Shown here in pieces: positions 11,791-23,236 of a stretch of DNA of 64,000 bases. Below the pieces are notes generated by a model. That model was not told the origin of the DNA. It was given only the letters and a program-made list of their open reading frames with translations, and made no database searches. Position 1 is the first letter of the stretch; each line of letters opens with the position of its first letter. Source of the DNA: Ephemerocybe angulata (Eukaryota > Basidiomycota > Agaricomycetes > Agaricales > Psathyrellaceae). Made by a program: the position numbers and the translations under genes. The DNA is taken from NCBI GenBank assembly GCA_013368325.1, contig JAACJK010000015.1, positions 1 to 64,000 on the forward strand, written 5' to 3'.

Positions 11791-12293
11791 GCGGGCCCCA
11801 AACTGCTCCAAAGTCCCTCAGCATCCTGGTCAGTGCAGTCCTTGCCTGCTAATCTACGCGACACTCACCTTTGATTGACGCCCACGGGCGTTGTTGGCAG
11901 GGGTGGTGGACGATCATGGGTGATGTGGACATGGCTGTGGGGCGCGGTTGCGATGACATTATGCCATGTGCCTGATAACTCACTGCACCATGTGCCACCG
12001 GCAGCAGTGCCGCAACAACCAGGCTTCCATCCCGTTTTGGCTGCGCTTCCATTAGGCGCGCATAATCTCTATGCATGGCCCGGATGCCCCCCTTTTTTGC
12101 ATGGGCCCACAGGTAGGAAACGGGGGATTCGGGGGAAATGGGGGGTTGGGTTGAGCGCGGCTCCAAAGCCGCTGATGGGAACTTGGGGGAAAATGGGGGT
12201 TCCGCTGTCCGGGTACTTTGACGGTGCGCCTCTCTCTTTCTTTCCGCCTTCCACGACTACCGTTGTCCCGCTTGCGACATTCTCCATCAACGA

Positions 12294-13218
12294 TGACTGC
12301 CACAACAGATCGTGAGTCCTATTCCTTTTCTTTTATTAAACTCAACTAACTTTTGGCAGAATTCAAGCATAAAGGCCACCATACCTACAGCCGTCATCAC
12401 TGTGTCGGGCCTCTCCCTCCTACCCCGAAGGTTGGGGACGTCTACTTTGATGCTGATGCATCAAAGTATTGGATGTTCACCGACGATGCGGGATGGGCCA
12501 AAGTCGCGAAACACCAGGTCAAAGGCAAGTCCTCATGTTCCGGGGCAGGTGTTCCGGCAGCGACACTTGAGGCACCGAAGGTTGGTGACGTCCACTTCGA
12601 CACTGTCACAAAGGCGTATTACATTTTCTACGGCAACTCTGGCTGAAAGCGCGCTGTGGATGGGGAGAACGCAACGGAGCTTCCTCTTCAGAGGCACCCC
12701 AAGTATCAAAATGAAATATGTTTCGTTGAAGGAAAGTGGATACATCGGTGAACCCTGCGTAAGTTCCTCCCCTTTGGACCTCTGAGTTAACTGACTTACA
12801 GTCGTTATCATGTAGGAGGTCATCTCAAGGCTGCGGGTGTGCGTCGCCGTTCACCCTCTGTCGAGCTCGTCTCACCCCCTCCTTCTAAACGTGCAAGAGG
12901 TAAGTCATGGCAGCTCTAAAAGTGTGAGTCTTCCTCATCAAAGTACAGTTATATCCCCACCTCCTCTTCCTCCCACAATTGAAGCACCGTGTAAGTGAGA
13001 CAACATGTGCCATGGTCTATGAACTTACTCATTTTTAGCCCTCAATGTACCCCCGAATGCAAACGAGTTCTCAGTTTGGGTTCACTCGTTGCGCGAGCGC
13101 TGGCACACCAGTCCCGCAACACTCTCTCAAGTCCAATTTGAGAAGGGACTGCGCATCTTCAACGCGCTCGAGCAGAAGGGGGGTGACACTCGCCGCCTCA
13201 CGCTCAATCACCCTTCAG
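12294..13218 (+). pseudogene. truncated uncharacterised gene with PKVGDV repeat
   Basis: Exon 1 is MTATTDQ at 12294-12312, followed by a standard intron ending at 12359. The protein then carries two copies of a roughly 30-residue unit: PKVGDVYFDADASKYWMF, and about 40 residues later PKVGDVHFDTVTKAYYIF. Each is followed by a Gly/Ser-Gly turn. The frame hits TGA at about 12645 exactly where the first repeat has Trp (DDAGW), so this is probably a nonsense mutation. Open coding continues (ENATELPLQRHPKYQNEI, then an intron and RRRSPSVELVSPPPSKRARG) to about 13218. There it ends abruptly against AT-richer helicase sequence. The family is not recognised. Confidence 0.4.
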
Positions 13219-16054
13219 GTTTGGCGGGTGACTTTGCGCAACTGCCTCCAACAACAGGTCCAAGCCTGTACTTCAACACTCTATTAAAAAAGAGCCTGTC
13301 CGATAATTACTTCTTGCTCCGGTCTAGAAAGGTCACAGGTTTCATTTGGCATCAGGTTACAACAGCGGTTATCTTAACACAAAATATGCGGCAGACAGAA
13401 CCTGGAGGTCCTGATGGAAAAATGAGAACCATGCTTGAGAATATGCGATACGCCAAGTGTACTCCTGATGACATTGCATTCCTGAAATCACGGATTGCAC
13501 CTCAAAATTCTGAGATATTCAAAAAGCCAGAATTCCGCAATGTGTCAATTATTACAGCCACAAATAAAGTAAAAGATAGCTACAATGAAGTAGGAGCAGA
13601 GTGATTTGCTGCTGATACCAGGTAGGAACTTCACCATTTCTACTCGACTGATAAACTCCGTCCTGGAAATGTTGGAAAGAAACAGAAATGAGGTAGACCC
13701 AAATCAAAGAAAAGCAAACAGCAGGTTATGACTGAAGGTTTGCAGAAACAGCTTTGGGATGTTCCTCCTGCCTCGGTAGGACATATTCCAGGAAAGCTGG
13801 CTGTTTGCCTTGGTATGCCAGTACTTATCCGAAATAATGACGCAACTGAGCTCTGTATCACTAAAGGTCAAGAAGGGCTTGTAGCAGGCTGGACATTCTC
13901 AATAGGTCCTTATGATATGCCAATCCTTGAAACACTGTTCATGAAGCTCATTAATCCACCAAGCACTGTCAATATTGAAGGACTTGAGGAAAATGTTGTT
14001 CCAATTATATGCACTAAAACAAGAAGACTGCTGTACTAGGAACAGACAAGAAGTTATCAATTGAACGGGAGCAAGTCAATATTCTGCCCAACTTTTCAAT
14101 GACAGATTATTCATCTCAAGGAAAGACCAGAAATTACAATGTTGTTGACTTGGCAGACAATAGCCGGTATCATGGTATGTATACCAGTCTTTCTTGTGGA
14201 ACTTCTGCAGAGGGAACAGTAATCCTGGGAACCTTTGAAGATAACATTTACAAGATTACAGAGGGTCTCAGAAAAGCAGGATTTCTCCGACAGGAGTTCC
14301 GAGAACTCAACTTGTTAGATGAGATAACACGCCTCAGATATGAAGACAAGTTACCAAAGCATATCAATGCAGACCTGCGCTATCCATTAATTCAAGCATA
14401 TATGGAATAGAAAAAGAACGCAGATATGATCGAGCAGTGGCATGCTGAGTTAAAGGTAACTTCATATGATGAGCTCATTCCCCAAGAAGCTGTGGATGAC
14501 ACTGAATATCTTTGGAAGTCAGAAGTTATGTCAAAACAGCGTGAAGAGGCTGAAAAGAAAGAGAAAGAGAAGCAAGATGCTGCCTTGGCTAGAGCTGCAG
14601 CTCAGCGAAAGAGAGCTCTTGAGCAGAGAAAGAAGAGGATGCAAGACATAGAGGACCAGGTGAAGATATCAAAGACTATGGGTAAAAAGATGAAAAGTCA
14701 AGATAGCACAACTCAGTCTATAAGTGATCAGCCAAGTGGAGTGCTTTGGGATAGTGTCGACTATAGCTGCGGCTATGATAGTTTACTGGTCATACTATTT
14801 AGTATATGGAAGGAGAACACATTGTTTTGGGGACGCAAATGGTGAAGCCATGGTGGATATATTTCCCAAATCTCAGCTGGATTCACTAAAGTGCTCACAA
14901 ATCAGAGTACAATTGAAGAAGTTCGCAATGCATTGAGATCAGACCTTAGGCAGAAGCACCCAGAGCGATTCCCTCATGGATCGGCTGGCATATATATCTC
15001 TGATTTAATTCCAAAAGTAATACCTGATATTGAACTGGGGCACTCAACTATTGAATGTTCAAATTGTAGAAAGCACAGTACCAGGCTCGCGAATAACTTT
15101 GCGCTTTTGGCATTAGGGTGTTTCACGGTAGGGCCAACTTGGCCCCAACTTGGGTTCCAACTTTGACCCCAATTTTGGTGTCTTTTTGAAGGGGTCAGTT
15201 TTCACCGGTGTGAAAGCCCCAACTTGGTCCAAAGGTCCAAGTTGGAAAATGACATTGTCCAACTTGGGAATCAGGCTTAAACGCAAGCAAATGAGCCTTT
15301 GAAAATTTCATAGTGCAATTCCTGTAATCCATAGCTACAGAACGATGCAATAATTATGGTTATATACTCTAGGATGCAGGAGGGAGACACAAAACCATGT
15401 CAAATCGAGGCGCGAAGTTGGGATCAAAGTTGAGTGCAAATCGTGGTCGCGAGCCCGATTTGCATCCAACTTGCGAAGTTGGGGGATTTTTGATGGTCCA
15501 ACTTGGCTCCAAGTTGGGAGCCAAGTTGAGGGTCAAGTTGGTCCGGACTCCGAAGTTGGCCTACCGTGAAACACCCTATTCACTGTTATCAATGCAAATC
15601 AGTATAGAAAAAGCAAAATTGGAGATCAATATAGTATCGAAGATGCCTTGTATACAGCAAAAGGGGATATTCGCCAGAAATGTGCACCTTGCAAGACAAA
15701 TTATGTGAGACAGTTAACTGTGGATACACAAACTGATCTCATATGCTTTGGAATTGATGATACACACTTGAAAATAAAGCCCCTGATTCACCTACCAGCT
15801 GGAAACAGTCATAATACCTACCGACTGAAGGGCCTTATATATGGTGTTGGACAACATTTCACATCAAGAATTGTTGATAACCATGGCCAAGCCTTTTACG
15901 CAGATGGACTTCAAAACGGACGAGAATGTATCTTTGAGCGTACCCTCATGGCATCAGACGATGGTATTTGGCTAAAGACTTGTAAAGGTAGAATTCTGTT
16001 GTATGTTGTCTATGAAAATATGACAATGCTAACTGCAAATGGAATAAGGGAGTA
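13219..16054 (+). pseudogene. decayed Pif1/Helitron-like helicase fused to thiol-protease-like domain
   Basis: Helicase motifs appear in order: motif II LAGDFAQLPP (13219), VILTQNMRQ, the C-terminal RecA-like region PGKLAVCLGMPVLI, and motif VI MTDYSSQGKTRNYNVVDL (14098). A charged coiled coil (KEKEKQDAALARAAAQRKR) leads to PSGVLWDSVDYSCGYDSLL (14740), which looks like the Cys box of a ubiquitin-peptidase-type fold. Two CxxC pairs (CSNC, CAPC) and a His-box-like GQHFTSRIVDNHGQAFYADG (15855) follow. The N-terminal ATPase half (Walker A) is missing. Several stops and frameshifts are seen (around 13603, 13695, 14039, 14408, 14845), and a 461-bp element is inserted at 15116. Base use is AT-richer than the neighbours. 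Helicases of this shape occur in agaricomycete Helitrons and as solitary genes; without a Rep domain I cannot decide which. Confidence 0.65.
15116..15576. mobile_element. 461-bp TIR element (MITE) with TA target duplication
   Basis: The left end GGGTGTTTCACGGTAGG and the right end CCTACCGTGAAACACCC are perfect inverted repeats, continuing with CCAACTT / AAGTTGG after one indel. TA flanks both sides (15114-15115, 15577-15578). Internally the motif CCAACTTGG is repeated many times near the left end and its complement near the right. There is no ORF. Removing the element plus one TA leaves the protease-like frame continuous. TA duplication suggests Tc1/mariner-like mobilisation. Confidence 0.85.
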
Positions 16055-16246
16055 AACCCTCGTACTGCCGCACCTAAGTGCCGGCCCGCTTGCAGCTGGT
16101 TTGGACTCACGCTGCTCAAGTGCGCGTCGGAGTTGAGCGGAGTTTGAAAATGCTTTGTAAGCGACGCGACGCGCCAATCTCGGCAAACCGCCGGTTCGGT
16201 GTCGCGTCGCTCTCTTTTTCATTTTCCTGCATCGTTCGATCCATAT

Positions 16247-19200
16247 ATGCCTCCCAAAAACGCGAAAAGGGCATTGAAGCCTGATGATAAGGTTCCTGGG
16301 CTTGAAACTGTGAAGAAACTGCGAAGACCGAAGAACGGAGTTGAAGAAAACCTTCCGCCGGATTCTGCACGATATTCAACACAATCCTGGGCTGCTGTGA
16401 AGGATCATCTGAACATGGTTGGCATTGAGAGAAAGCTGTATGAGTATACGGTCCGGGATCAATGTATTTTCCAATTCTGGCTGTCCCTGGAGTCTCCTGA
16501 ATCCTAACTGTGTGTAGCGAAAGCTTGGGCCCTTTTCAGCGAGCTTGGCCTGTACATTCCCAGCAAGAACTCTGACGACGGACGTGATGTGCAAAACAAG
16601 CTCTCGGTTATCAAGACTACCTCAAAGTTTATCACTGAGCGCGGAAAGTCTGGAGAAAAGGCCAAATACGAACGCCAGATCCGTTGGTTCCAATGTCAAT
16701 GTGGTGCTGATCATACAACTGGCCGAAAACCTGCCGAGAAGCGACAAATACCTTGGCCAAATGTTGGATGCCTAGTCTGGATGAAACTAGTGACGACTCA
16801 TCAGCTTGAGGGTGACGGTATGGTGCACGGTCTAGCTTGAATGTTAATCTAACTGTGGAATTCTTTCAGAGCGCCGCATGATTGCCATCGACGAAATCTC
16901 CGGGATTCTTGACCACTCGGACGCCTGTGACCGCGAGATTCAGATGGACCGAGACCCTCGCGTGCCTCTCCATTCTGAGCTAAGGACCTATGCGCTCACT
17001 CTGCTCCCAGAAAATACTCCGCTGGCTTTGCTTCGACAAAAGTGCTTGCAGTGGGCCGAGAACCACTGGCCAAATGCTCCGCCTGGCGATAATCATGCTC
17101 GGTACCGTCTGGAGTCTCATCACGTCTCGTCTCTTTATCGGACAATCTCAGCGGAGCGTGGTATTCCTCAACGCTCATCAGCCGAGGAAAATCTGGATCT
17201 CTGGTTTCGAAAAAAGGACCCGAAGCCACCCTCTCCCCTCCTGACGAAGTCTTGTCTCCATTACCAGGCTCACTGTCACCCAGATACTGATCGCTTTGAG
17301 CTAATCTTCAGCACCCCGGAGATGCAGAACGCTGCCTGGCGCTACGGTCACAAGAAACAGATTCTCATGGATCTCACGTTCGGTTTCTGTTCTGGCTGGG
17401 CTCTTTTGGTCATTCTGATGGCTTTCGACAACAACGGAACTGGGATTCCCATCGCATATATGGTCTTTACGGCTCGTGATACAGCAAAGGCAACACACTC
17501 CGATTACAACACGGCCCTTCTGACACGTCTCCTTGGATTGTTTATGAAAGCTCTCGGCAAAAACACTGCGGGCGAGGAATTCGAGGTCAGAGTTGCAAAC
17601 ACGGACAAGGACGTGCGTGAGCGCACATCACTTGCTTTTCACTGGTCAGAAGCACTCCTCCTCCTCTGCACATTTCATATTATGCAGGCATGGCGGAACA
17701 ATCTCCGCAAGGCTCTGGCATCGGTACCCAAAGGAGAAGGACGGCAGACTATCAGAGAGCGTATTGGACCGTTTCTTCGAGCACTGCTTCATACCATCAC
17801 GGATCACACTGAGGCACTCGCACTCTATAACACCGAAGTTGCATACTGGACAAAGCAAGGCAAGCGGCAAAATGATCTTTCGAAACAGCAGTCTCGGGCA
17901 GCACTCAAATTCTTGACTTACCTTCATTCTTACGTCTCGGGCAAGGAGTACTGGACATCTTGGTCACTGGCTGGTGCAATGGAGGCTTCGAAACTGCTCG
18001 GTATCCCGCTTAGCCGCATCGCAAGGACAAACAATGCTCTGGAATCGTTCAACGGACGCATCAAGAATGGCTATTTTGAACCGTATCAGCACTCGGGCCG
18101 TCTACCTCGTATCGATCTCTGGATTCTTCTCGTCATCACCCAGGTCATGCCCGACTTCTTCGCCAAAATCCAGCGCACTCTCGAAACCCGTGAATACATG
18201 GTCAATCTTCGCACGATCAAACCGTCTACTAACACAGATACAAGCACAGAAGTTCCTGCTATTCCAAGCGAGCGCGCTAAGCAGGTAGAGGACTGGCTAG
18301 CGAGGCTTGAAGCAGGAGAGAGTGATGATGAAATGGAATTGGATGACGAGGAGGCCCAGGAGGGTTCTGGTGCAGAGGATGAGGAAATTGTGCAGAATGG
18401 ATCGTCGTCCGAGAACGTGAGGAGTGATATAGAATGTGATTCGGAGCCTGGGATTCAGCACTCACCCATTCAGCCACCGTCTCCGTGAGTCAGATTCTAT
18501 TCATGTGTACTTCTCACTAACACAGTTTAGGGAACCTGGGCCATCATCGAGGAGCAAGAGTTTCAGTTTCGAGATGATTGATCCACCATCATTTGAGGGA
18601 GTCGAGGAAAGCGGGATCATCGAAACATCAGTCCTTGCTGAACAATATGAAGAGTTGCCGCTGCGGATGCTGAATGCAAAAGTGCGTGTTATTGTCTTTT
18701 TGCGCCCTACTCTAATCACATTGTGTAATCACAGGGGAAGGGAAAGGAGCGGGCAACCATAGCCCCACTGCCGCGCCGTCCAGCACCAATCACAAACGCC
18801 GAGATTGTCGAAGATTCGGAAATGGAAGTCGAAAAGCAGCGCAGTTCAGACTCGTTATCAAGCGAGGACGTGCTGCAGATCAACCGGAAATTGGAATACT
18901 ACTGCTATCATGAAGCTGCAAGTGGCACACGATGGGCTTTGGGAAGCTGTGAAGGAGGTGCTATTGACATCAGATGGTGCGACGCAGGAGGAGAAACTAG
19001 CGCCGTACCAGCAGTTCCTGACGCAAGACATTCTCGACCGTTTGGAGAATATGTCACGCGGCTCCTCGGTTGTATCGCTGAGGCTAGGGGATAAGGTGGA
19101 TGATGGTGCAGATGGAGATAGCGAGGAGTATGGCCCAGGGTTGGTGCCGTTCAAGAGGAAGAAGAAAGAGAAACGTATTCAGTCACGCCGAGACTGCTAG
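16247..19200 (+). CDS. MULE transposase, probably frameshifted near its C-terminus
   Basis: Start at ATG 16247 (MPPKNAKRALKP). A FAR1/WRKY-GCM1-like zinc-binding stretch (FQCQCGADHTTG ... CLVWMKLVTTH) lies at 16690-16800. The long exon 16871-18487 holds the DDE core: first Asp in ILMDLTFGFCSGWAL (about 17370), second Asp in VANTDKDVRERT (about 17605) with the MULE C-x2-H signature in LLLCTFHIMQAWRNNL, and Glu in TNNALESFNGRIK (about 18040). An acidic tail (EMELDDEEAQEGSGAEDE) follows, then two more exons. Around 18895 the reading jumps frame (before MKLQVAHDGLWEAVKEV), so either a small intron or a 1-2 bp lesion is present. The stop is at 19198-19200. The splice joint between exons 1 and 2 (about 16430-16520) is uncertain. 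Confidence 0.75.
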
Positions 19201-19379
19201 ATTCACAGCCGTCGCGGCCGGCGCCGCAAAAACCTTTCGCTTTCCTAGGACAACGGCATCAGTGTGGTGAGCTAGAGGTTCACTGCGCACCTTGGAAGGT
19301 CAACCTGGCGGGGAATCGCATCCCGCTCTCCCCATCTTCCCTGACCCAGCCAACCGACAGACCACGCGGGCCCGCCCGC

Positions 19380-19560
19380 CCGCCCCAACGCCTGCGGCGA
19401 AATTTGCGCCCCGCCCGCCCACCCGTCGCCTCTGGCGAAAATTTGCTGGTTGGTACCCCCCACACCGCCCCCGGCGGAAATTTGCAGGGAGGAACGCCTT
19501 CGGCGAAGTTCCCACCGCGCGCAGAGCGCGGAAAGGGTCGCCTGCGGCGAGGAACAGGAC
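19380..19560. repeat. GC-rich palindromic mini-repeats inside the MULE 3' end
   Basis: At least four copies of a short hairpin-forming unit, cgcctgcggcgaaatttgc and variants (cgcctctggcgaaaatttgc, cgcccccggcggaaatttgc, cgccttcggcgaagttccc), occur at roughly 40-60 bp spacing. Each has a CGCC/GGCG stem. They could be subterminal binding sites or simple expansion. Confidence 0.6.
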
Positions 19561-19679
19561 GGCAGCGACGAGAGAGATGGGAGGATGGGAATGAGGTGGG
19601 AACGCCACGACACTGCTCACAAAATGATCCTTGCGGAGCTTCAATAATTTGAATTTCCGACGCGCGCTTGAGCAGCGTC

Positions 19680-21082
19680 TGTTTACTATCCAGTTGATGG
19701 CGACGATGGATCGTCGAATGGAAGGTGCTTGGATGCCGGAGATCGATGGTCGGAAACGAAAAGTAACTGCACAATGACGAACGGAACGACGTCGACGGTA
19801 GCTCGGGTCCAGGGATGTTCGAGGAGTGGGTGTCGATCAAAAGGTAGTTCGATACCGGGTGGTATCGAGGGTCGAGCGTCGTGGGCAAGAAGGAACACAA
19901 TGACGACGAACTAGCACACGCACCCAAGTCCCTGGATTCTCGAGCTCTCTCTCCCCTCATCACTCCCAGAAACGCCTTCCCATCCACACTCAGCACGGCG
20001 CTCAAACTCCCTCCTCTCCTCCCCACCGTCTCACTCTCGAGCCTCTCCTCCAAAACCTTGTTCAACCCCTCTTCAGACCGGACGCAAATGGGATATGGAC
20101 TGGTGGCTCGACGGCGGACGCTGATAAGACTGGAAAGGGTGTACCTTGATGCCGGGGTTGATGTTTCTGTAGGCCAGTAGATGGGCTACGGCTTCGAGGG
20201 CCGTGCAGACTGGCGCAGCCATCTGAGACGCCCGTCGAAGGTGGAGTGGGGAGGTACGATGGCGCCGTGCGCGTCCATGAGGGTGAGCATGGCGGCGGCG
20301 CTATCGAGCATGCACGTTCCGTTGCGGGGCGCACGGGATAGGGCGCACGGGGAGGAGCATAGGGGCTGGATGTCGCGCCCGAAGATCGCGGACGAGGAGA
20401 CGCTGTAGAGTGTGTCAGTGGGCGGACGTTAGATGGGGAAGGACGCTAAGACCGGTGCATACGTGTATGTGGGCGGGGCAGGAATCGAATTCGGGCAGTA
20501 GAGGCGAGCGTTGGCGGTGCGGAGGTGCTGAGAGGTACGCCGGTGTCGTAGTTGGGTGGACGAGGCGCAGCCGTGGATGGAGTTCGACATCCGTCGGAGC
20601 TGACCTGACGCTGCAGACGGCGGGATGGGTGCTGCTAGAAGTCCGTGAGCGCCTAGTACGGCAATTCAAACCGGGACACGAGCCAACAAGGAGATGAGCC
20701 CACTTCAACTTGATGGGATGACCAATCAGTCTCGGGCACAGTACGTCTCTCCCTTTACTTCTTCCCTGTGCTTGGCTGTTGCTACGACAGCAGGTGTATG
20801 TGTGGGTTGGAAGGGTGTATCGCGAGCCGTACTATTCTCTCCCTACCTCTAAGCGCGTGAATGCCTGAGAACCGATTGGAAATCAAGGTTCGCGGTTGGG
20901 GATCTGATCTCGCGTTCAAGGCTTGGTGCGAAGCTTGTGCTCGGTACATAGACATAAGACGCATGGCTAGTGTAGCTCTGGTTTCGGAAACATTATGTTT
21001 ATTAAATGACCCTACAATTGGGTAATGGTCTGTGGTTTAGCACCCTCAGACTTCGCTCTCCTCGATCACAATATGCCTGGGG
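19680..21082. other. long stretch with only doubtful coding fragments
   Basis: Minus-strand pieces around 20,210-20,420 (GRDIQPLCSSPCALS, MAAPVCTALEAVAHLLAY) and 19,960-20,060 (LNKVLEERLESETVGRRGG) look coding-like and could be exons of one eroded gene. I cannot connect them or recognise a domain. One open frame crosses the MULE boundary and is therefore not a real gene. Nothing else is supported up to the secreted-protein gene. Confidence 0.3.
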
Positions 21083-21530
21083 CTATCTATGTCGCGGTGG
21101 GGTGTGACTTTTGATAGTATGACTAGCAAGCTATAAGAACGATTGCTCAGTTCCCAAATGCACCAAAAATAATTCGCATCTCTCACCTGTGTATGCCCGG
21201 CCTGTGTTCCTGGGAATGTCTTGCCACAGGAACTGCACTCTATTTGGTCGCCTGGGGCTCTCGCCTTTAGCCGGTCTGCGAGTTCGTCGAGGAGATTACG
21301 GGTGGCGATATCGGCGAGGATTTCTCGGCGGTCGAGGCTCCTCGTGGAGGTAGTGAGCTCGTCTAGATAGTCCCTGGCTGCAAATGTGTACTGAGGGTAG
21401 GGATAAATAGGATGTCAGCATTTGTTGTGACTTTGTACGCCAGTGGTGCACCTACGTCGTCACGATATGCAGTCGCAAGGGAGGTAAGCGCCCCCAAAGC
21501 TGTGAGTAGGTGGATGAAGGAGACACGCAT
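21083..21530 (-). CDS. small secreted zinc-finger protein, copy A
   Basis: Exons are 21530-21456, 21390-21187 and 21130-21083; both introns are phase 0 and the protein has 108 residues. Exon 1 is a signal peptide, MRVSFIHLLTALGALTSLATA, with likely cleavage before YRDD. Exon 2 is rich in Arg, Asp, Glu and Leu (AARDYLDELTTS, LDRREILADIATRNLLDEL) and probably helical. It ends in the first half of a finger, CSSCGKTFPGTQAGH. Exon 3 gives the remaining His residues (LASHTIKSHTPP). The role is unknown; an extracellular or effector-like protein is inferred from the signal peptide and small size. A near-copy lies at 61,165. This copy has a 12-bp in-frame insertion (STRS) relative to that one. Confidence 0.75.
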
Positions 21531-21775
21531 GGCTTTGCCTTTAAGTAAACGAGGGTGTGGAATAAGCTAAAAATGAGGGGGTTGATGTGGACACTGGAGC
21601 ACCGAAGGGATCCTTTTAAGACAGAGGAACGGTTATAAAATTGGAAATCATTTCGTAAATTTGGGACCTTGACAGTCTGGAGAGATGCATTTTCCGGATC
21701 AGCCCATCTAACCGAACGGAAGGGGAAGGGGTTCAGCCTTCATACCCGTACATATCCGTGAACTACCGAGTAGGG
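21120..21775 (-). repeat. segmental duplication copy 1 (partner at 60,935-61,590)
   Basis: The coding region of secreted-protein copy A and about 240 bp upstream match the + strand at 60,935-61,590 in reverse orientation. The upstream region is nearly identical by eye, including ggatccttttaagacagagg and atgcattttccggatcagc. Similarity stops near 21,775. The mature-protein part is less conserved than the promoter. Confidence 0.85.
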
Positions 21776-22856
21776 GAACGAGGATGTCATCCGACATCAC
21801 GGCCCTATGAAGACTCCAGTAGCTGTCCGAGTCGTCGACCGTAGTCGGGGCCGTTTCGTTGGCGCCGCTCTGAAGCTGAGTATCCCGCCTATATCCGTGC
21901 CTCTCATTATTGACTCACCTTCTCTCCGTTGTAGCTTTCTGTATGCCATCGTAGGGAAGGGCTGCATGTGCACTGGGATTCGAAGGTGCGTTTCACATTC
22001 TTCTTCACCTTCGTTTGCCAGCCTAACCACCTCCTTGTCGCAGTCCTCGTCTACGCTTCGGCGTACAGCTGTGAGCGCCCATTGACATGTGCGAGTGCGT
22101 CTCGTTTTCGTTGTGCTCGTCCACCTCGGCCACCTTTGACGTGTAGGTCAAGTGTAGGTATGTCGTTACGTGCGCCGTCGCGTCGGAACTTTGCTGATGA
22201 AATGCTGTTCCAGCTCGTCCGAATATCGTTACGCCCTCTAACCCGCAATGGGTAAGTCCCTACGTCCCTCGCGCACTCCGTCACTCACGTAACTTGATTT
22301 AGTCTTACCGGTTTGAGATGTCGTCGCAAGGCGACGGTACTCGCAGCTGAGAATAGAATAGACTAAACATCGTACTTCGTAGTGTAGCGTAGATTAGTTA
22401 GATTATTGCGCGTGAGTGAGCTCGGGTCTAAGTCAACAAGGTATGTACGGTGCCAGATCTGAACCCGCAATCTGGGCCGGTTTGAGTCGGTGTTCGGGTA
22501 TCCGAGGGTACACACCCGAAGTCGTATGTGACTTGGGTGATGCGTTTCTACCTAGTACCGGATAGTCGGGGCGAAGCCGACGCGTTCGCGCACTCTAGAT
22601 TGGCATGTCCGACGGGACATGTCGATGCGAGAGGCTCGCGAGCCAGATGCTTCGTGCCTGCGCAAACCGGCTCACGATGCCAATGCCGAAATATTCTGAG
22701 ACGAGTGCGCGTTTGGGTCTGCCATGGTGCGTAGCGCACGGACTTGGTAGCCTGTTGAGAATGAGCGAACGTCCCACGGCCGAGTGGAGTGTGCATGGCG
22801 ATAGGCGGCTCTTCTCCAAGCGTGGAATGACCTCTGTCAATCGTCGATGACTTGGG
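21776..22856. other. intergenic stretch, no supported gene
   Basis: Open frames here are short and lack domains. A GT-AG intron-like stretch lies at about 22252-22303, but the exons around it are not recognisable. The right end is the copia insertion site. Confidence 0.35.
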
Positions 22857-23234
22857 TGTTGAAGTACAATGCACATGTCTCCATGGCTCGCCCATTGTTC
22901 TCTTCATCTTCACACGGGCGCTGCCTCTTTCAAACTTTTCTATTGTTCTAATGCTTCTTTGTTCTATATATATCCACGATCACATTGTTCATTCATTCCA
23001 TCGTTTCACATATATCACACAGCATTGTTCTCACTTTTATTGTTCTCCCGATATGGACCGTCTATTGTTCCACACAGTATATAGTCTACACTGCAAGTGG
23101 GTAGTTCCCTTATCGAACTATCTCCCACTTGCAGGTGCGTCATGCTGTATTTCTCTTTATCTAACTTAACTAATATATCGAACTATCTCCCACTTGCAGT
23201 GGCTTCAACGACTTATAAACTTAGCAGTTTATCA
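22857..23234 (+). repeat. copia 5' LTR
   Basis: 378 bp, TG...CA ends. It contains a TATA-like ctatatatatcc near 22966, and a 17-bp phrase, cgaactatctcccactt, that occurs twice (around 23116 and 23178). It is followed by the primer binding site. Confidence 0.95.
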
Positions 23235-23236
23235 AG

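Larger units (their letters stand above)
16108..19679 (+). mobile_element. Mutator-like element (MULE)
   Basis: A transposase gene is bounded by terminal inverted repeats of about 24 bp. Left is 16108-16131 (ACGCTGCTCAAGTGCGCGTC) and right is 19656-19679 (GACGCGCGCTTGAGCAGCGT); they match at all but two positions. A convincing 9-bp target duplication was not found, so the outer limits may be a few bases off or one flank may have changed. The 3' part (19,290-19,600) is non-coding, very GC-rich and carries small palindromic repeats. Confidence 0.75.

Noticed and set aside
16055..19679. 9-bp target duplication for the MULE
   Set aside because: Flanks such as gtttggact and gtttactat share only the first bases, too weak to call.
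19280..20065. Minus-strand frame of 261 codons
   Set aside because: It crosses the MULE right terminal repeat, so it cannot be one native gene; the part outside may contain an old exon but is unproven.
22852..23169. Frame repeated identically at both copia LTRs
   Set aside because: It lies within the LTR sequence and is duplicated only because the LTRs are identical.
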